The notes below the pieces were generated by a model, which saw only the letters and a list, made by a program, of their open reading frames with translations, had not been told where the DNA came from and ran no database searches. Positions 36,066 through 44,553 of a stretch of DNA of 64,000 nt are shown one piece after another. The stretch spans positions 248,001 through 312,000 of the forward strand of contig CAWBIM010000003.1 in assembly GCA_963788935.1 (NCBI GenBank). Direction: 5' to 3'. Both the position numbers and the translations under genes were made by a program. Every line of letters starts with the position of its first letter. The stretch's first letter is position 1. Source of the stretch: JAOPZW01 sp963788935. Its GTDB lineage: Bacteria; Actinomycetota; Thermoleophilia; Solirubrobacterales; Solirubrobacteraceae.

Positions 36066-36120
36066 CGCGAGCGCTCCCGCCGGAAGTCGCCAAGGGCCAC
36101 GGTCGAGCAATGACGCGCTG

Positions 36121-37008
36121 TCACGCGATCGCCTCCAGGACGTGTCGGGGATGGAGGGCGAGCAGGCCCGGGTCGGGCGTGTCGCCGTTCGGGTCGCCGC
36201 CCGCGCGGCCGGCCCACAGCACGCGGTGGCGCGGCCGGCCCGCCGGCGGGCCCCAGCGCTCCGGCGAGGTCGGGCCGAAGAGGACCACCGACGGCGTGCC
36301 CAGCGCCGTCGCGAGGTGCGCGACGCCGGTGTCGGCGCACAGCACCCGCCGCGCGCCCGCGACGAGGGCGGCGAGCGCGCCGAGGCCGGCGCCGGCGAAC
36401 ACCTCGGCGCCGGCGTCCCGGGCGACGGTCGCGGCGACGGACTCCTCCCCCGGCCCGGCCGTGACGACCACCGGCGGCGGCGCGGCGCGCGCGACCGCAG
36501 CCCAGCGCTCGGCCGGCCAGCGGCGGGCGGCCGCGGACGCGCCGGGGTGGATGACGGTCGCGCCGGGGCGCGGCGGGGGGCCGTCGGGCGCGGCGATGTC
36601 GAGCTCGTCCGGGTCGGCGGGGATGCCCGCGCTCCCGAGCAGGCGGCACCAGCGGCGGGTCTCGTGCTCGTCGTCGTCCCAGCGCGCCTGGATCCCGAAC
36701 GCGATCAGCCGTCGCGGCGCGAGCCCGCGGAGCAGGTCCGTGCTCTGCGGCCCGCGTCCGTGGAGGTTGACCGCGACGTCGGGCCGGCGCGGCGCGTCCT
36801 CCGGCGGCGCGGCGGGCAGCGCGCGGACGCCCGCGGTGTCGACCACGCGGTGGACCGCGTCGCCCGCCAGCGCCACGATCGGCGCGAGCGAGGCCGGGGT
36901 GAGCAGGACGCGCTCGTGATCGGGGAAGGCGCGGGCGAGCGCGCGCAGCGCCGGGACGGCGGTCAGCAGATCGCCGAGGCCGAGCGCGCGCAGGACGACG
37001 AGCCTCAC
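36121..37008 (-). CDS. Glycosyltransferase family 9 (heptosyltransferase-like), first
   Basis: A 295-residue GT9 protein. VRLVVLRALGLGDLLTAVPA is the N-terminal motif with the GLGD glycine/Asp. PGATVIHPGASAAARRWP and LCADTGVAHLATALGTPSVV, then LFGPTSPERWGP, are the donor-site motifs of ADP-heptose:LPS heptosyltransferases. GTG 37008 overlaps the SDR stop (GTGA). A donor of ADP-heptose type fits the GmhA/HldE/GmhB genes around it. The acceptor is unknown, as no LPS is expected. Confidence 0.88.
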   Translation of the reverse strand: MRLVVLRALGLGDLLTAVPALRALARAFPDHERVLLTPASLAPIVALAGDAVHRVVDTAGVRALPAAPPEDAPRRPDVAVNLHGRGPQSTDLLRGLAPRRLIAFGIQARWDDDEHETRRWCRLLGSAGIPADPDELDIAAPDGPPPRPGATVIHPGASAAARRWPAERWAAVARAAPPPVVVTAGPGEESVAATVARDAGAEVFAGAGLGALAALVAGARRVLCADTGVAHLATALGTPSVVLFGPTSPERWGPPAGRPRHRVLWAGRAGGDPNGDTPDPGLLALHPRHVLEAIA

Positions 37009-37697
37009 GGCCAGGACGGCTCCGTGTCGGCCGCGATGACCATCTCGCGCAGCTCGACGCCGGCGGGGCGCCCGAGGGCGAAGACGACGGCCTGGGCGAC
37101 CTCGCCCGGGTCGGCGAGGTTCGCGTCCGGCGGCGGCTTGTACTGGTCGGGCCGCCCGTCGAAGAAGTGCGTGCTCATGCCGCCCGGGATGAGCAGCGTG
37201 ACGCCGACGCGGCCGGCCGTCTCGGCCGCGAGCGCCCGGGTGAAGCCGACCACGCCGAACTTCGACGCGCAGTAGGCGGTCGCGTCGCTGACGGCCTTGA
37301 GGCCGAGCGTCGAGGCGACGGTCACGATGCGGCCGCCGCTGCGCTCGAGGTGCGGGAGCGCCGCTCGCGCGACCGCCGCGGTGCCGAGCAGGTTGACGGC
37401 GACGACGCGCTCCCACGCCGCGCCGTCGATGTCGTCGAGGCGCCCGCAGGCGTCGATGCCGGCCGCGGTCACGACGCCGCGCAGGCCGCCGTGCTCCTCG
37501 GCGACCGCGTCGACCGCGGCCTCGACGCTCCGGGTGTCGGAGACGTCGACGACGCGGGCGGGGAAGCCGTTGGCGGACGGGTTCATGTCGAACACGACGG
37601 GGGTCATCCCCGCGGCCTCGACGGCGTGGGCGATGGCGGCGCCGAGGCCCGAGGCCCCGCCGGTGACGATGACGCTGGTGGGTTCAGCCGATGGCAC
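37005..37697 (-). CDS. Classical SDR family oxidoreductase
   Basis: A 230-residue short-chain dehydrogenase with the NAD(P) motif TGGASGLGAAIA, VTAAGID in place of NNAG, and the catalytic triad Ser (VTVASTLG) and Tyr/Lys (YCASK). It is short and classical, so it is not the extended-SDR epimerase HldD. The start is GTG 37697, overlapping the end of the HldE-like gene by 14 bp, and its stop overlaps the GT9 gene. Within the cluster it may oxidise or reduce a sugar intermediate, but the substrate cannot be inferred. Confidence 0.85.
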   Translation of the reverse strand: MPSAEPTSVIVTGGASGLGAAIAHAVEAAGMTPVVFDMNPSANGFPARVVDVSDTRSVEAAVDAVAEEHGGLRGVVTAAGIDACGRLDDIDGAAWERVVAVNLLGTAAVARAALPHLERSGGRIVTVASTLGLKAVSDATAYCASKFGVVGFTRALAAETAGRVGVTLLIPGGMSTHFFDGRPDQYKPPPDANLADPGEVAQAVVFALGRPAGVELREMVIAADTEPSWP

Positions 37698-39064
37698 GAA
37701 GTGATGCCTCCTGGATGATGCGGGTGGTCGAGTTGCCGGGGACGAGCGGGAGCAGGACGACCTCGCCGCCCCACCCCGCGAGGACGTCGGCCTCGGGCAG
37801 CGAGCGGCCGGCGTAGTCGGCGCCCTTCGCCCACACGTCGGGGCGCAGGCGCTCGAGCGCCGCGGCCGGGGTGTCCTCGGAGAAGACGAGCACGGCGTCG
37901 ACGCACGCCAGCGCGCGGAGCACGGCGGCGCGGTCGGCCTCGCCGACGACGGGCCGCCCGGGGCCCTTCAGCCGCCGCACGGAGGCGTCGGCGTTGAGGC
38001 ACACGACGAGGCAGTCGCCGAGCGCCCGCGCCGCCTCGAGCGTGCGGACGTGGCCGGGATGGAGCAGGTCGAAGCAGCCGCCGGTGGCGACGACGACGCC
38101 GCCGCGGGCGCGCGTGCGCTCGGCGAGGAGCGAGCGCGTCGGCCGCCGGGTCGCGGGCGGCGCGGCGCGGCCGGGCCGGCGGCGATCGCGGTCGCGCCGC
38201 CCGCCGCGACGAACTCCGACGCCGCGCGGACGGCGGCGACGACGGCCTCGGCGGACGTGGCGCCGTCGGCGAGGGCGGCGGCCGCGCGCGCCGCGAACCG
38301 GTCGCCCGCGCCGCACGGATCGCCGCCCGGCGCGGGGTCGGCGGGCACCGCGAGCGCCGGGGCCTCGCCGGCGACGAGCACGGCCCCGCGCGCGCCGCAG
38401 GTCACGCACACCGCGGCCGCGTCCCAGCGCCGCGCGAGCGTCCGGGCGCGGCGCGCCAGCGCCGGCGGTCCCGTCGCCCGGCGGGTCGGGCACGAGCGCG
38501 CGGGCCTCGGCGAGGTTCGGCGTCACGAGCGCGGCGCCGGGGACGGGCGCGGGGCCGCGCGGGTGCGGGTCCCAGACCACCGGCGTGCGGACGCCGGCGA
38601 GCAGCGCGCGCATCGCGGGCACGGCGGCGACGCCGCGGCCGTAGTCGGCGACGAGCACGGCGTCGGCCCAGCGCGATCGCGCTGCGCGCGGCGACGTCGG
38701 GGTCGCCGATCTGCGCCGCCCGCGCCGCGGTCGAGGCGCAGCAGCGGCCGTCCGGACGGCGCCGATGCGGATCTTCTCGGGGGTCGTCCCGTCGCATCCC
38801 GAGATCGACGAGCCCGACGCCGCGCGGCGGCGAGCATCGCCCGGAGCTCGTCGCCCGCGGCGTCGTCGCCGAGGGCGGTGACGAGCGTGACGTCCTGCCG
38901 CGTCGGCCGCGGCGAGGACGGCCGCAAGGCCCGCCCCGCCGGGGCGCGACGCGGACCGCGTCCTGGTCGACGACCGGGACCGGCGCGTCGGGGCTGAGGC
39001 GCTCGACCGTGCCGACCACGTCGCGGTCGAGCAGGGCGTCGCCGACGACCACGAGCGCGCTCAC
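37684..39064 (-). pseudogene. hldE: HldE-like bifunctional heptose-7-P kinase/heptose-1-P adenylyltransferase, many frame changes
   Basis: The N-terminal kinase begins SALVVVGDALLDRDVVGTVE, then RLSPDAPVPVVD, the ribokinase-family RfaE pattern. Pieces in other frames supply TLVTALGDDAAGDELRAML, LVADYGRGVAAVPAMRALLA, TPNLAEARALVP, and GGDPCGAGDRFAARAAAALA with the catalytic GAGD. The C-terminal adenylyltransferase is intact in one frame: VATGGCFDLLHPGHVRTLEA (HxGH motif) to VPGNSTTRIIQEA. At least five single-base shifts are needed. Domain order and length (about 459 residues) match bifunctional HldE, which makes ADP-D,D-heptose from heptose 7-phosphate. Confidence 0.85.
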
Positions 39065-39725
39065 GCCGGCGCCCCGCTGCGGGCGCGGGTCGGTACGCGC
39101 CCGCCGGCCGGCGCGCGCTCGCCGCGCGCCGCCGGCAGCGTACGGCGCTCGCTGCGCGCGACCTCGCGGTCGACCGCGCCGCAGACGCAGGTGGAGCGCG
39201 ACGAGGTGGAGCTCCTGGACGGTCGCGGTGCTCGGCGCCGGCAGGCAAGCGCGTCGTCGCAGTGCTCGGCGAGCGGGTTCGGGGCGTCGCCGGTCAGCGC
39301 CCACGTCGTGATCCCGAGCTCGCGGCCGCGGCCACGGCGGCGAGGACGTTCGGGCTGCGCCCGGACGTGCTGAGCGCGATGAGGACGTCGCCGGCCCGGC
39401 CGTGCGCGCGAACCTGGCGGGCGAAGGCCTCCTCGACGCCGTAGTCGTTGGCGATCGCCGTGAGGCTCGAGGTGTCGGCGTGCAGGCACAGCGCGCTGAG
39501 GGCGCGGCGCTCGGTCTCGAAGCGCCCGACCAGCTCCGCCGTCAGGTGCTGGGCCTGCGCCGCGCTGCCGCCGTTGCCGACCGCCAGCAGCCGTCCGTCC
39601 GCGAGCAGCGTCGTCGCGAGCCGGCGACCCCAGCGCTCGAGCTGGTCGGCGGCGTCCTCGAGCGCGCCGAGCGCCGTCCCGCAGGCTGCGCAGGTGGCGC
39701 GACGCCGGTGTCGGTCGTGCCGCAG
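39061..39725 (-). pseudogene. gmhA: GmhA-like sedoheptulose-7-phosphate isomerase (SIS domain), frame changes
   Basis: The SIS-domain core is clear: LLADGRLLAVGNGGSAAQAQ with HLTAELVGRFETERR, then LTAIANDYGVEEAFARQV and ISTSGRSP-type LIALSTSGRSPNVLAA. These are the signature motifs of phosphoheptose isomerase. The frame then changes (about 39300-39330) to ELGITTWALTGDAPNPLAEH and changes again before the end near CGAVDREVARSERR. The N-terminal helix is split near 39670, so the start is approximate. It would make D-glycero-D-manno-heptose 7-phosphate, the substrate of the overlapping HldE-like gene. Confidence 0.8.
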
Positions 39726-39744
39726 TGCGCCCGCCCGCGCCCGC

Positions 39745-40947
39745 CGCCCGGGCGCGACGGCAGCCGTGCGGCGCGCGTAGACGTCGAGCGTCGCGGCCGC
39801 GATGCGGTCCCAGTCGTACAGCCGCCGCGCGCGCCGCACCCCGGCCCGGCCGTACGCGGCGCGGCGGGCGGGGTCGTCGAGCAGCCCGCGCGCGGCCTCG
39901 GCGACGCGGTCGGGGTCGCGCGGGCTGACGTGGACGCCGGTGACGCCGTCGACGACCGTGTCGATCATCCCGCCGACGGCCGAGGCGACACCGGCACGCC
40001 GCACGCCATCGCCTCGAGCGGGACGATCCCGAACGGCTCGTACCACGGGGCGCACACGACGGCGTCGGCCGAGCGCAGCAGCGCCGGGAGGTCGGCGCGC
40101 GCGACCCGTCCGCGGAGCTCGACGCGGTCGGCGACGCCGTGGTCCTCGGCGATGCGCCGCAGCCGCGCCGCCTCCGGGTCGTCGCGCAGCTCGTCGCGCG
40201 GCGGGCCGCCGGCGATGACGAGCTCCGTGCCGGGCAGCGCCGCGAGCGCCTCGATGACGTTGCCGAGCCCCTTGCGCTGCACGAGCCGGCCGACCGCCAC
40301 CAGCCGGCCGCGGCCGGGCGTCCGCGGCTCCCGCGGGCCCTCGGGCGTGAAGCGGTCGAGGTCGACGCCGCACGGCACGACCGTCAGCCGGTCGCGGGTC
40401 GCGCCGAGGCGGATGAGCTCGAACACCTCGTCGCGTGCACGTCGCGACGATCTCGTCGGCCCGGCGGACGATGTCGCGCTCGATGCGCGAGCCGCTCGGG
40501 CGGGACTGTGTCGGCGTCGCCCTGGTAGCGGCGCTTGACGACGCCGAGCGCGTGGAACGTCTGCACGACCGGGACCGGCGATCTGGCGCGGCGGCGAGCA
40601 GCGCCGCGTGCCCGGACATCCAGAAGTGCGCGTGCACGACGTCGGGCGGGTCGGCGCGCCACGCCTGGACGAGCGCGTCGGCGAACGCGGGCATGTGGGC
40701 GAGCAGGTCGTCCTTGGGCAGGACGCCGGGCGGCCCGGCGTCGACGTGGTGGACGGTCACGCCGCGGGCGAGCGGGACGCGCTCCGGCAGGGCCGGGTCG
40801 TCGCGGCGGGTGTGGACGACGACCTCGCGCCCCGCGGCGGGCGAGCGCGCAGGCGAGCGCCGCCACGTGGACGTTCTGGCCGCCCGCGTCGACCCCGCCG
40901 AGGACCGCGAGCGGGCTCGCGTGCTCGGACACCATGGCGATCCTCAT
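39745..40947 (-). pseudogene. Glycosyltransferase family 4 (MshA/sucrose-synthase-like), several frame changes
   Basis: From ATG 40947: MRIAMVSEHASPLAVLGGVD and AGGQNVHVAALACALARRG, the donor-side loop typical of this GT4 branch. In other frames follow VHHVDAGPPGVLPKDDLLAH, PPDVVHAHFWMSGHAALLAA, VVPCGVDLDRFTPEGPREPR, RLVAVGRLVQRKGLGNVIEA and the EX7E region WYEPFGIVPLEAMACGVPV. GVTGVHVSPRDPDRVAEAAR and YDWDRIAAATLDVYAR follow. At least four frame changes are needed and the 3' end is uncertain because the frame runs into the GmhA-like gene. It should transfer a nucleotide-activated sugar in the surface-glycan pathway. Confidence 0.78.
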
Positions 40948-41892
40948 CGCGCGACCTCCGCGAGCACGTCGTCCCAGTCGGCGAGGAAGCGCGCCAGCCC
41001 GAAGCGCTCGAGCGCGTGGCTCCGCGCGGCCAGGCCGGCGTCGCGGGCGCGCTCGGGCTCGCGCAGGAACCCGCGGACCGCCTCGCCCAGCCGGTCGACG
41101 CGGGTCGAGACGACGCCGGCGCCGGCGGGCACGGCCTCGGGCGCCTCGGTCGTCGCGAGGGCCACGACGGGCATCCCGAGCTGCATCGCCTCGATGAGCG
41201 ACAGCCCGAGCGACGTCCACCGGATCGGGTGCAGGTACACCCGGCGCCGGGCGAGCTCGTCGTGCAGCCGTGCCTGGGGCAGGTCGTCGATGGCCCGCAC
41301 CGGCGCGGTGACCTGGTCGGCCTTCATGCCGAACAGGTCGATCGGCACGCCATCGGCCGCGAAGCGGTCGAGCAGGTCGGTGCCGGTCACGCGGGCGCGG
41401 CGGGGCGCCTCGTTGATGACGACCGCGGCCCGTTCGATCGCGCCGCTGTAGCGGTAGCCGGGGTCGACGATGCCGTGCTCGACGACGCGCGTCGGCGTGG
41501 CGCCGCAGTCCCAGAACAGGTCGTTGAAGTGCGTGACGTGGACGACGAGGTCGACCTCGTCGCGGCCGGCGGCCGGGTGGCGCATCTCGGCGATGCGGCC
41601 CTGGGGCGCGTTGTGCTCGAGGTAGACCGTCGGGAGTCGGCCGCCGGTCGCCGAGCCAGTCCGCCGCGAGGCCGTCGAGCTCCGCCGGGCGCTGGAGGAT
41701 CAGCACGTCGACCTCCGCGTCGCGCGCCTCCTCGCGCGTGACCTCGACGGCCGCCGGCGGCCAGTCCCACGTCTGGGCCCGGCCGCGGCCGTCCGGCCCG
41801 CGTCCCGGTTCGACCGGCACCAGGTACTCGTGTTCGCCCTGGACGAACGCCGTCGTCCACGAGCCGTGCACGTGCCAGAGCAGGATCCTCAT
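40944..41892 (-). pseudogene. GT4-like glycosyltransferase, one frame change
   Basis: The N-terminus starts at ATG 41892 (MRILLWHVHGSWTTAFVQGE, then VDVLILQRPAELDG). Near 41645 the frame shifts to PTVYLEHNAPQGRIAEMRHP. From there the rest is open: DLVVHVTHFNDLFWDCGATP, RVYLHPIRWTSLGLSLIEAM and a C-terminal helix FGLARFLADWDDVLAEV. The fold is GT-B with an EAM-type donor loop. Stop overlaps the start of the next GT4 gene (ATGA), and start overlaps the GT9 stop, so the cluster is tightly coupled. Donor and acceptor are unknown. Confidence 0.78.
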
Positions 41893-42902
41893 GCTGCGAC
41901 CTCCCGGCGCGGCGCGCCTGCGAGCCGGCCGACCGCCGCGAGGACCTCGGCCGGCGTCACGTCGTCGATGCACGGATGGCCGGGGACCGGGCACGTCCGT
42001 GCCCGGCACCCGGCGCAGGGGACGTCGCGGTGCAGCAGCTCGTGGGGCACGCGCCAGGGCCGCCAGCGCACGGCGGGCACGGTCGGGGCGTAGAGCGAGA
42101 CGACGGGCGTGCCGGCCGCGGCGGCGAGGTGCGCGGGGCCGGTGTTGCCGGTGACGAGGCAGGCCGCCCCCGCAAGGAGCCCGGCGAGGTCGCGGAGCGT
42201 CGTCGCGCCGCCGAGGTCGGTGGCGACCGCGCCCGCGACGCGGCGGGTGAGCGCGCGTTCCCCCGCCCCGCCGGTGACGACGACGTCCCAGCCCGCGGCC
42301 GCGAGCGCGCGGACGAGGTCGGCGTGGCGGGCCGGCGCCCAGGCGCGCGCGGGCACCGACGCGCCCGGATGGACGACGACGCGCGTCGCGTCGCGCGCCA
42401 CCGCCGGCACGTCGCGCACCCGCAGCGCGTCGTCGTCGCCGGCGGGCAGGGCGAACCCCATCGCGGCGGCGAGCGACAGCCCGCGCTCGACCTCGTGGAT
42501 GTCGTCGTCCACGGCGTGGCGGACGTCGAGCAGCGAGCCGGGGTAGTCGACGGAGATCGCGCCGATGCGCGGGACGCCCGCGAGGCGCAGCAGGAGGGCG
42601 AGCGGCAGCGGGCTCTGGTGGAACGAGGTGAGGATCAGCGCCTCGTCGGCGCCGAGCGCGGCGAGCGTGTCGACGCGGCGCAGGACCGCGGCGCGATCGA
42701 CCGGCGCGGGCTTCGCCGCGATCCACTCGGCGGGGGCGACGACGACCGCGTCGACGCCGGGCAGGAGCGACGCCGCCTCCGCGCCGGCCGGGCCGCAGAG
42801 CAGCGTCACGCGCGTGGCGCCGGCGGCGACGGCACGGACGGCCGGGCCGGCGAGCAGCACGTCGCCGGCGTTGTCCTGACGGGCGACGAGGACGTGCGTC
42901 AC
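41889..42902 (-). CDS. Glycosyltransferase family 9 (heptosyltransferase-like), second
   Basis: A 337-residue intact GT9 protein. VLVARQDNAGDVLLAGPAVR is the N-terminal loop. TRVVVHPGASVPARAWAPAR and LVTGNTGPAHLAAAAGTPVV, then LYAPTVPAVRWRPW, are the donor motifs. A C-terminal Cys cluster (DVPCAGCRARTCPVPGHPC) is typical of heptosyltransferase II-like GT9 members. It is probably an ADP-heptose-dependent transferase, given the heptose genes on both sides. GTG 42902 overlaps the upstream GmhB stop (GTGA). Confidence 0.9.
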   Translation of the reverse strand: MTHVLVARQDNAGDVLLAGPAVRAVAAGATRVTLLCGPAGAEAASLLPGVDAVVVAPAEWIAAKPAPVDRAAVLRRVDTLAALGADEALILTSFHQSPLPLALLLRLAGVPRIGAISVDYPGSLLDVRHAVDDDIHEVERGLSLAAAMGFALPAGDDDALRVRDVPAVARDATRVVVHPGASVPARAWAPARHADLVRALAAAGWDVVVTGGAGERALTRRVAGAVATDLGGATTLRDLAGLLAGAACLVTGNTGPAHLAAAAGTPVVSLYAPTVPAVRWRPWRVPHELLHRDVPCAGCRARTCPVPGHPCIDDVTPAEVLAAVGRLAGAPRREVAA

Positions 42903-43708
42903 GTCGCCTCCAGCAGCAGGTCGACCGCCGCGCCGAGCGTCGCCGCCCGCTCGGGCGCCGCGCGCACCTCGTCGGGTCGCGTCGCCGGCGTGGGCACGAG
43001 CACGCCCCGCGCCCCCGCCGCCTGGGCCGCCTCGACGTCGGCGCCGATGTCGCCGACGACCGCGCAGCGCTGCGGATCGACGCCGAGCGCCGAGGCGGCC
43101 GCGAGGACGAGGCCGGGCCGCGGCTTGCGGCAGTCGCAGCCGTCGTCCGGCCCGTGCGGGCAGACGAGCCACGGGCCGAGCGGGCCGAGCAGAGCCTCGA
43201 CGCGCGCGTTGACCGCCGCGACCTGCTCGGCGCTCACGAGGCCGCGCGCGATCCCGCTCTGGTTGCTGACGACGGCGAGGCGCACGCCCGCGGCGCGCAG
43301 CCGGTCCAGCGCCGCGCGCGCCCCGGCGACCGGCTCGACCAGGGCCGGGTCGCCGTTGTAGGGGACGTCGACGACGAGCGTCCCGTCGCGGTCGAGGAGG
43401 ACGGCGTCGGGACGACGCGGCCGCGCGGCCGGCGCGGCCGGCCCGCCACGCGTCAGCCGGCGGGCCCGCACCCGGCCGCGGAGGTGGTGGACGGTCGCCG
43501 CGGCCGGGAGGACGGCGCTCGTCGCGGCCATCGTGAGCACCTCGTCGCCCGTGCGCGGCCCGGGCGCGATCCGCCGGACGGCGAGCCGCGCGGTCAGCCC
43601 GAGCCAGCCGCCCGCCGCCGCGACGGCCGCGCGGCGGTGGCCGAGCAGCCCGGCGAGGACGGCGCCCACGCCCAGCGCGGTCGTCGTCAGGTGACTGCGC
43701 AGATGCAC
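42899..43708 (-). CDS. gmhB: GmhB-like heptose-1,7-bisphosphate phosphatase, fused behind a glycosyltransferase
   Basis: Residues from about 95 are a HAD-superfamily GmhB: VLLDRDGTLVVDVPYNGDPA, VVSNQSGIARGLVSAEQVAA, CPHGPDDGCDCRKPRPGLVL with its zinc-type Cys/His loop, and VVGDIGADVEAAQAAGARGV. It removes the 7-phosphate between the two HldE steps. The first 90 residues are hydrophobic (LTTTALGVGAVLAGLLGHRR, then RRIAPGPRTGDEVLTMAATS) and match the membrane C-terminus of the GT2 encoded just upstream. The two are probably one polypeptide split by a frame change at about 43725. GTG 43708 is therefore only a nominal start. Confidence 0.85.
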   Translation of the reverse strand: MHLRSHLTTTALGVGAVLAGLLGHRRAAVAAAGGWLGLTARLAVRRIAPGPRTGDEVLTMAATSAVLPAAATVHHLRGRVRARRLTRGGPAAPAARPRRPDAVLLDRDGTLVVDVPYNGDPALVEPVAGARAALDRLRAAGVRLAVVSNQSGIARGLVSAEQVAAVNARVEALLGPLGPWLVCPHGPDDGCDCRKPRPGLVLAAASALGVDPQRCAVVGDIGADVEAAQAAGARGVLVPTPATRPDEVRAAPERAATLGAAVDLLLEAT

Positions 43709-44411
43709 CGCGCGGCGCGCCCGCCCGCGCCCGCCAGTCGCGGCCGTGGAGCGCGCGCATCAGCGCGTCGTCGGCGTTGCCGGCCTGCTTGCGGACGCTG
43801 ACCCAGCGCCCCGCCGCGCCGACCGGGTGCACGACCGTCCGGGTTCCGCGCTCGAGGCGATAGCCCGCGCCGCGCAGGCGCAGGGCGAGGTCCGCGTCCT
43901 CACGGTAGGCGCGCGGGAAGCGCTCGTCGAAGCCGCCGACGCGCAGCAGCGCGCTGCGGCGCACCGCGAGGTCGGCCGTGATCCACGCCGCGGTCTCGAG
44001 GGCCGCGACGTTGCGTTCCCAGTCCGTCGGGCGCCGGCCGGCGGGCAGCGGGACGTGCACGCGCCCCTGGCTCGCCGCCACGTCCGCCGCCGCGCGGGCG
44101 AGATCGCGCCCGAGGGCCGTCGCCCAGTCGCCGGCGGGCTGCACGTCGTCGTCGAGGAACACCACCCACTCCGCCGCGCCCGCGCGCCAGCCCGCGTTGC
44201 GCGCGGCGGCCGGCCCGTGGCCGCCCGAGCGCAGGAGCGTGACGCCGTCCGGCACGCGCAGGGGCGCTCCGTCGTGGCGGTCGTCGACCACGATGACCCG
44301 CTCGGCGCCCGCGGGCACGACCCGCTCGAGGAGCGGGCCGAGCGACGCCCGGCCGGCGGTCGGAACGACGACGTCGAAGCGCGCAGGGGCGCTCGGCGCT
44401 CCCAATGGCAA
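43709..44411 (-). pseudogene. Glycosyltransferase family 2, N-terminal part of a GT2-GmhB fusion
   Basis: The GT-A domain starts RFDVVVPTAGRASLGPLLER, has VIVVDDRHDG and the metal motif in EWVVFLDDDVQPAGDWATAL. It continues to RVGGFDERFPRAYREDADLA and the acceptor-side EDADL. At RDWRARAG the frame changes by one base, and the membrane tail resumes in the frame annotated as the start of the GmhB-like gene. The start is TTG 44411, chosen because AAAGGAGA lies 8 nt upstream; nearer starts lack a ribosome site. It probably adds a sugar to a lipid carrier at the membrane. Confidence 0.8.
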
Positions 44412-44429
44412 CGCGCGGTCTCCTTTCGG

Positions 44430-44504
44430 GGATCGGAACGAAGACGGCGGGTACTTGGGCACGCCTTCCGGGGTGACGCCGCGCTACCCGAGCCGTTCCG
44501 ATCC
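44430..44504 (-). promoter_or_regulatory. Candidate structured leader of the glycan operon
   Basis: A perfect 10-bp inverted repeat, GGATCGGAAC (44430-44439) and GTTCCGATCC (44495-44504), encloses a second one, CGGGTA/TACCCG (44448-44453 and 44485-44490). A small stem capped by GGAA lies inside. It ends 19 bp before the TTG start, just before the AAAGGAG site. It may be a cis-acting RNA or a protein operator. It does not match a riboswitch class that I can name. Confidence 0.45.
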
Positions 44505-44553
44505 GGAAACCGGCCGTTGGCCGCCAACGCGCGTTGGCGCGTCGCCGACCGGT

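Noticed and set aside
37005..37697. HldD heptose epimerase
   Set aside because: The protein is a 230-residue classical SDR with TGGASGLG and YCASK. HldD is an extended SDR of about 310 residues.
44430..44504. c-di-AMP (ydaO), c-di-GMP or other known riboswitch upstream of the glycan genes
   Set aside because: Paired arms are clear but the conserved loop sequences of these riboswitch classes are absent. It is kept only as an unnamed structured leader.
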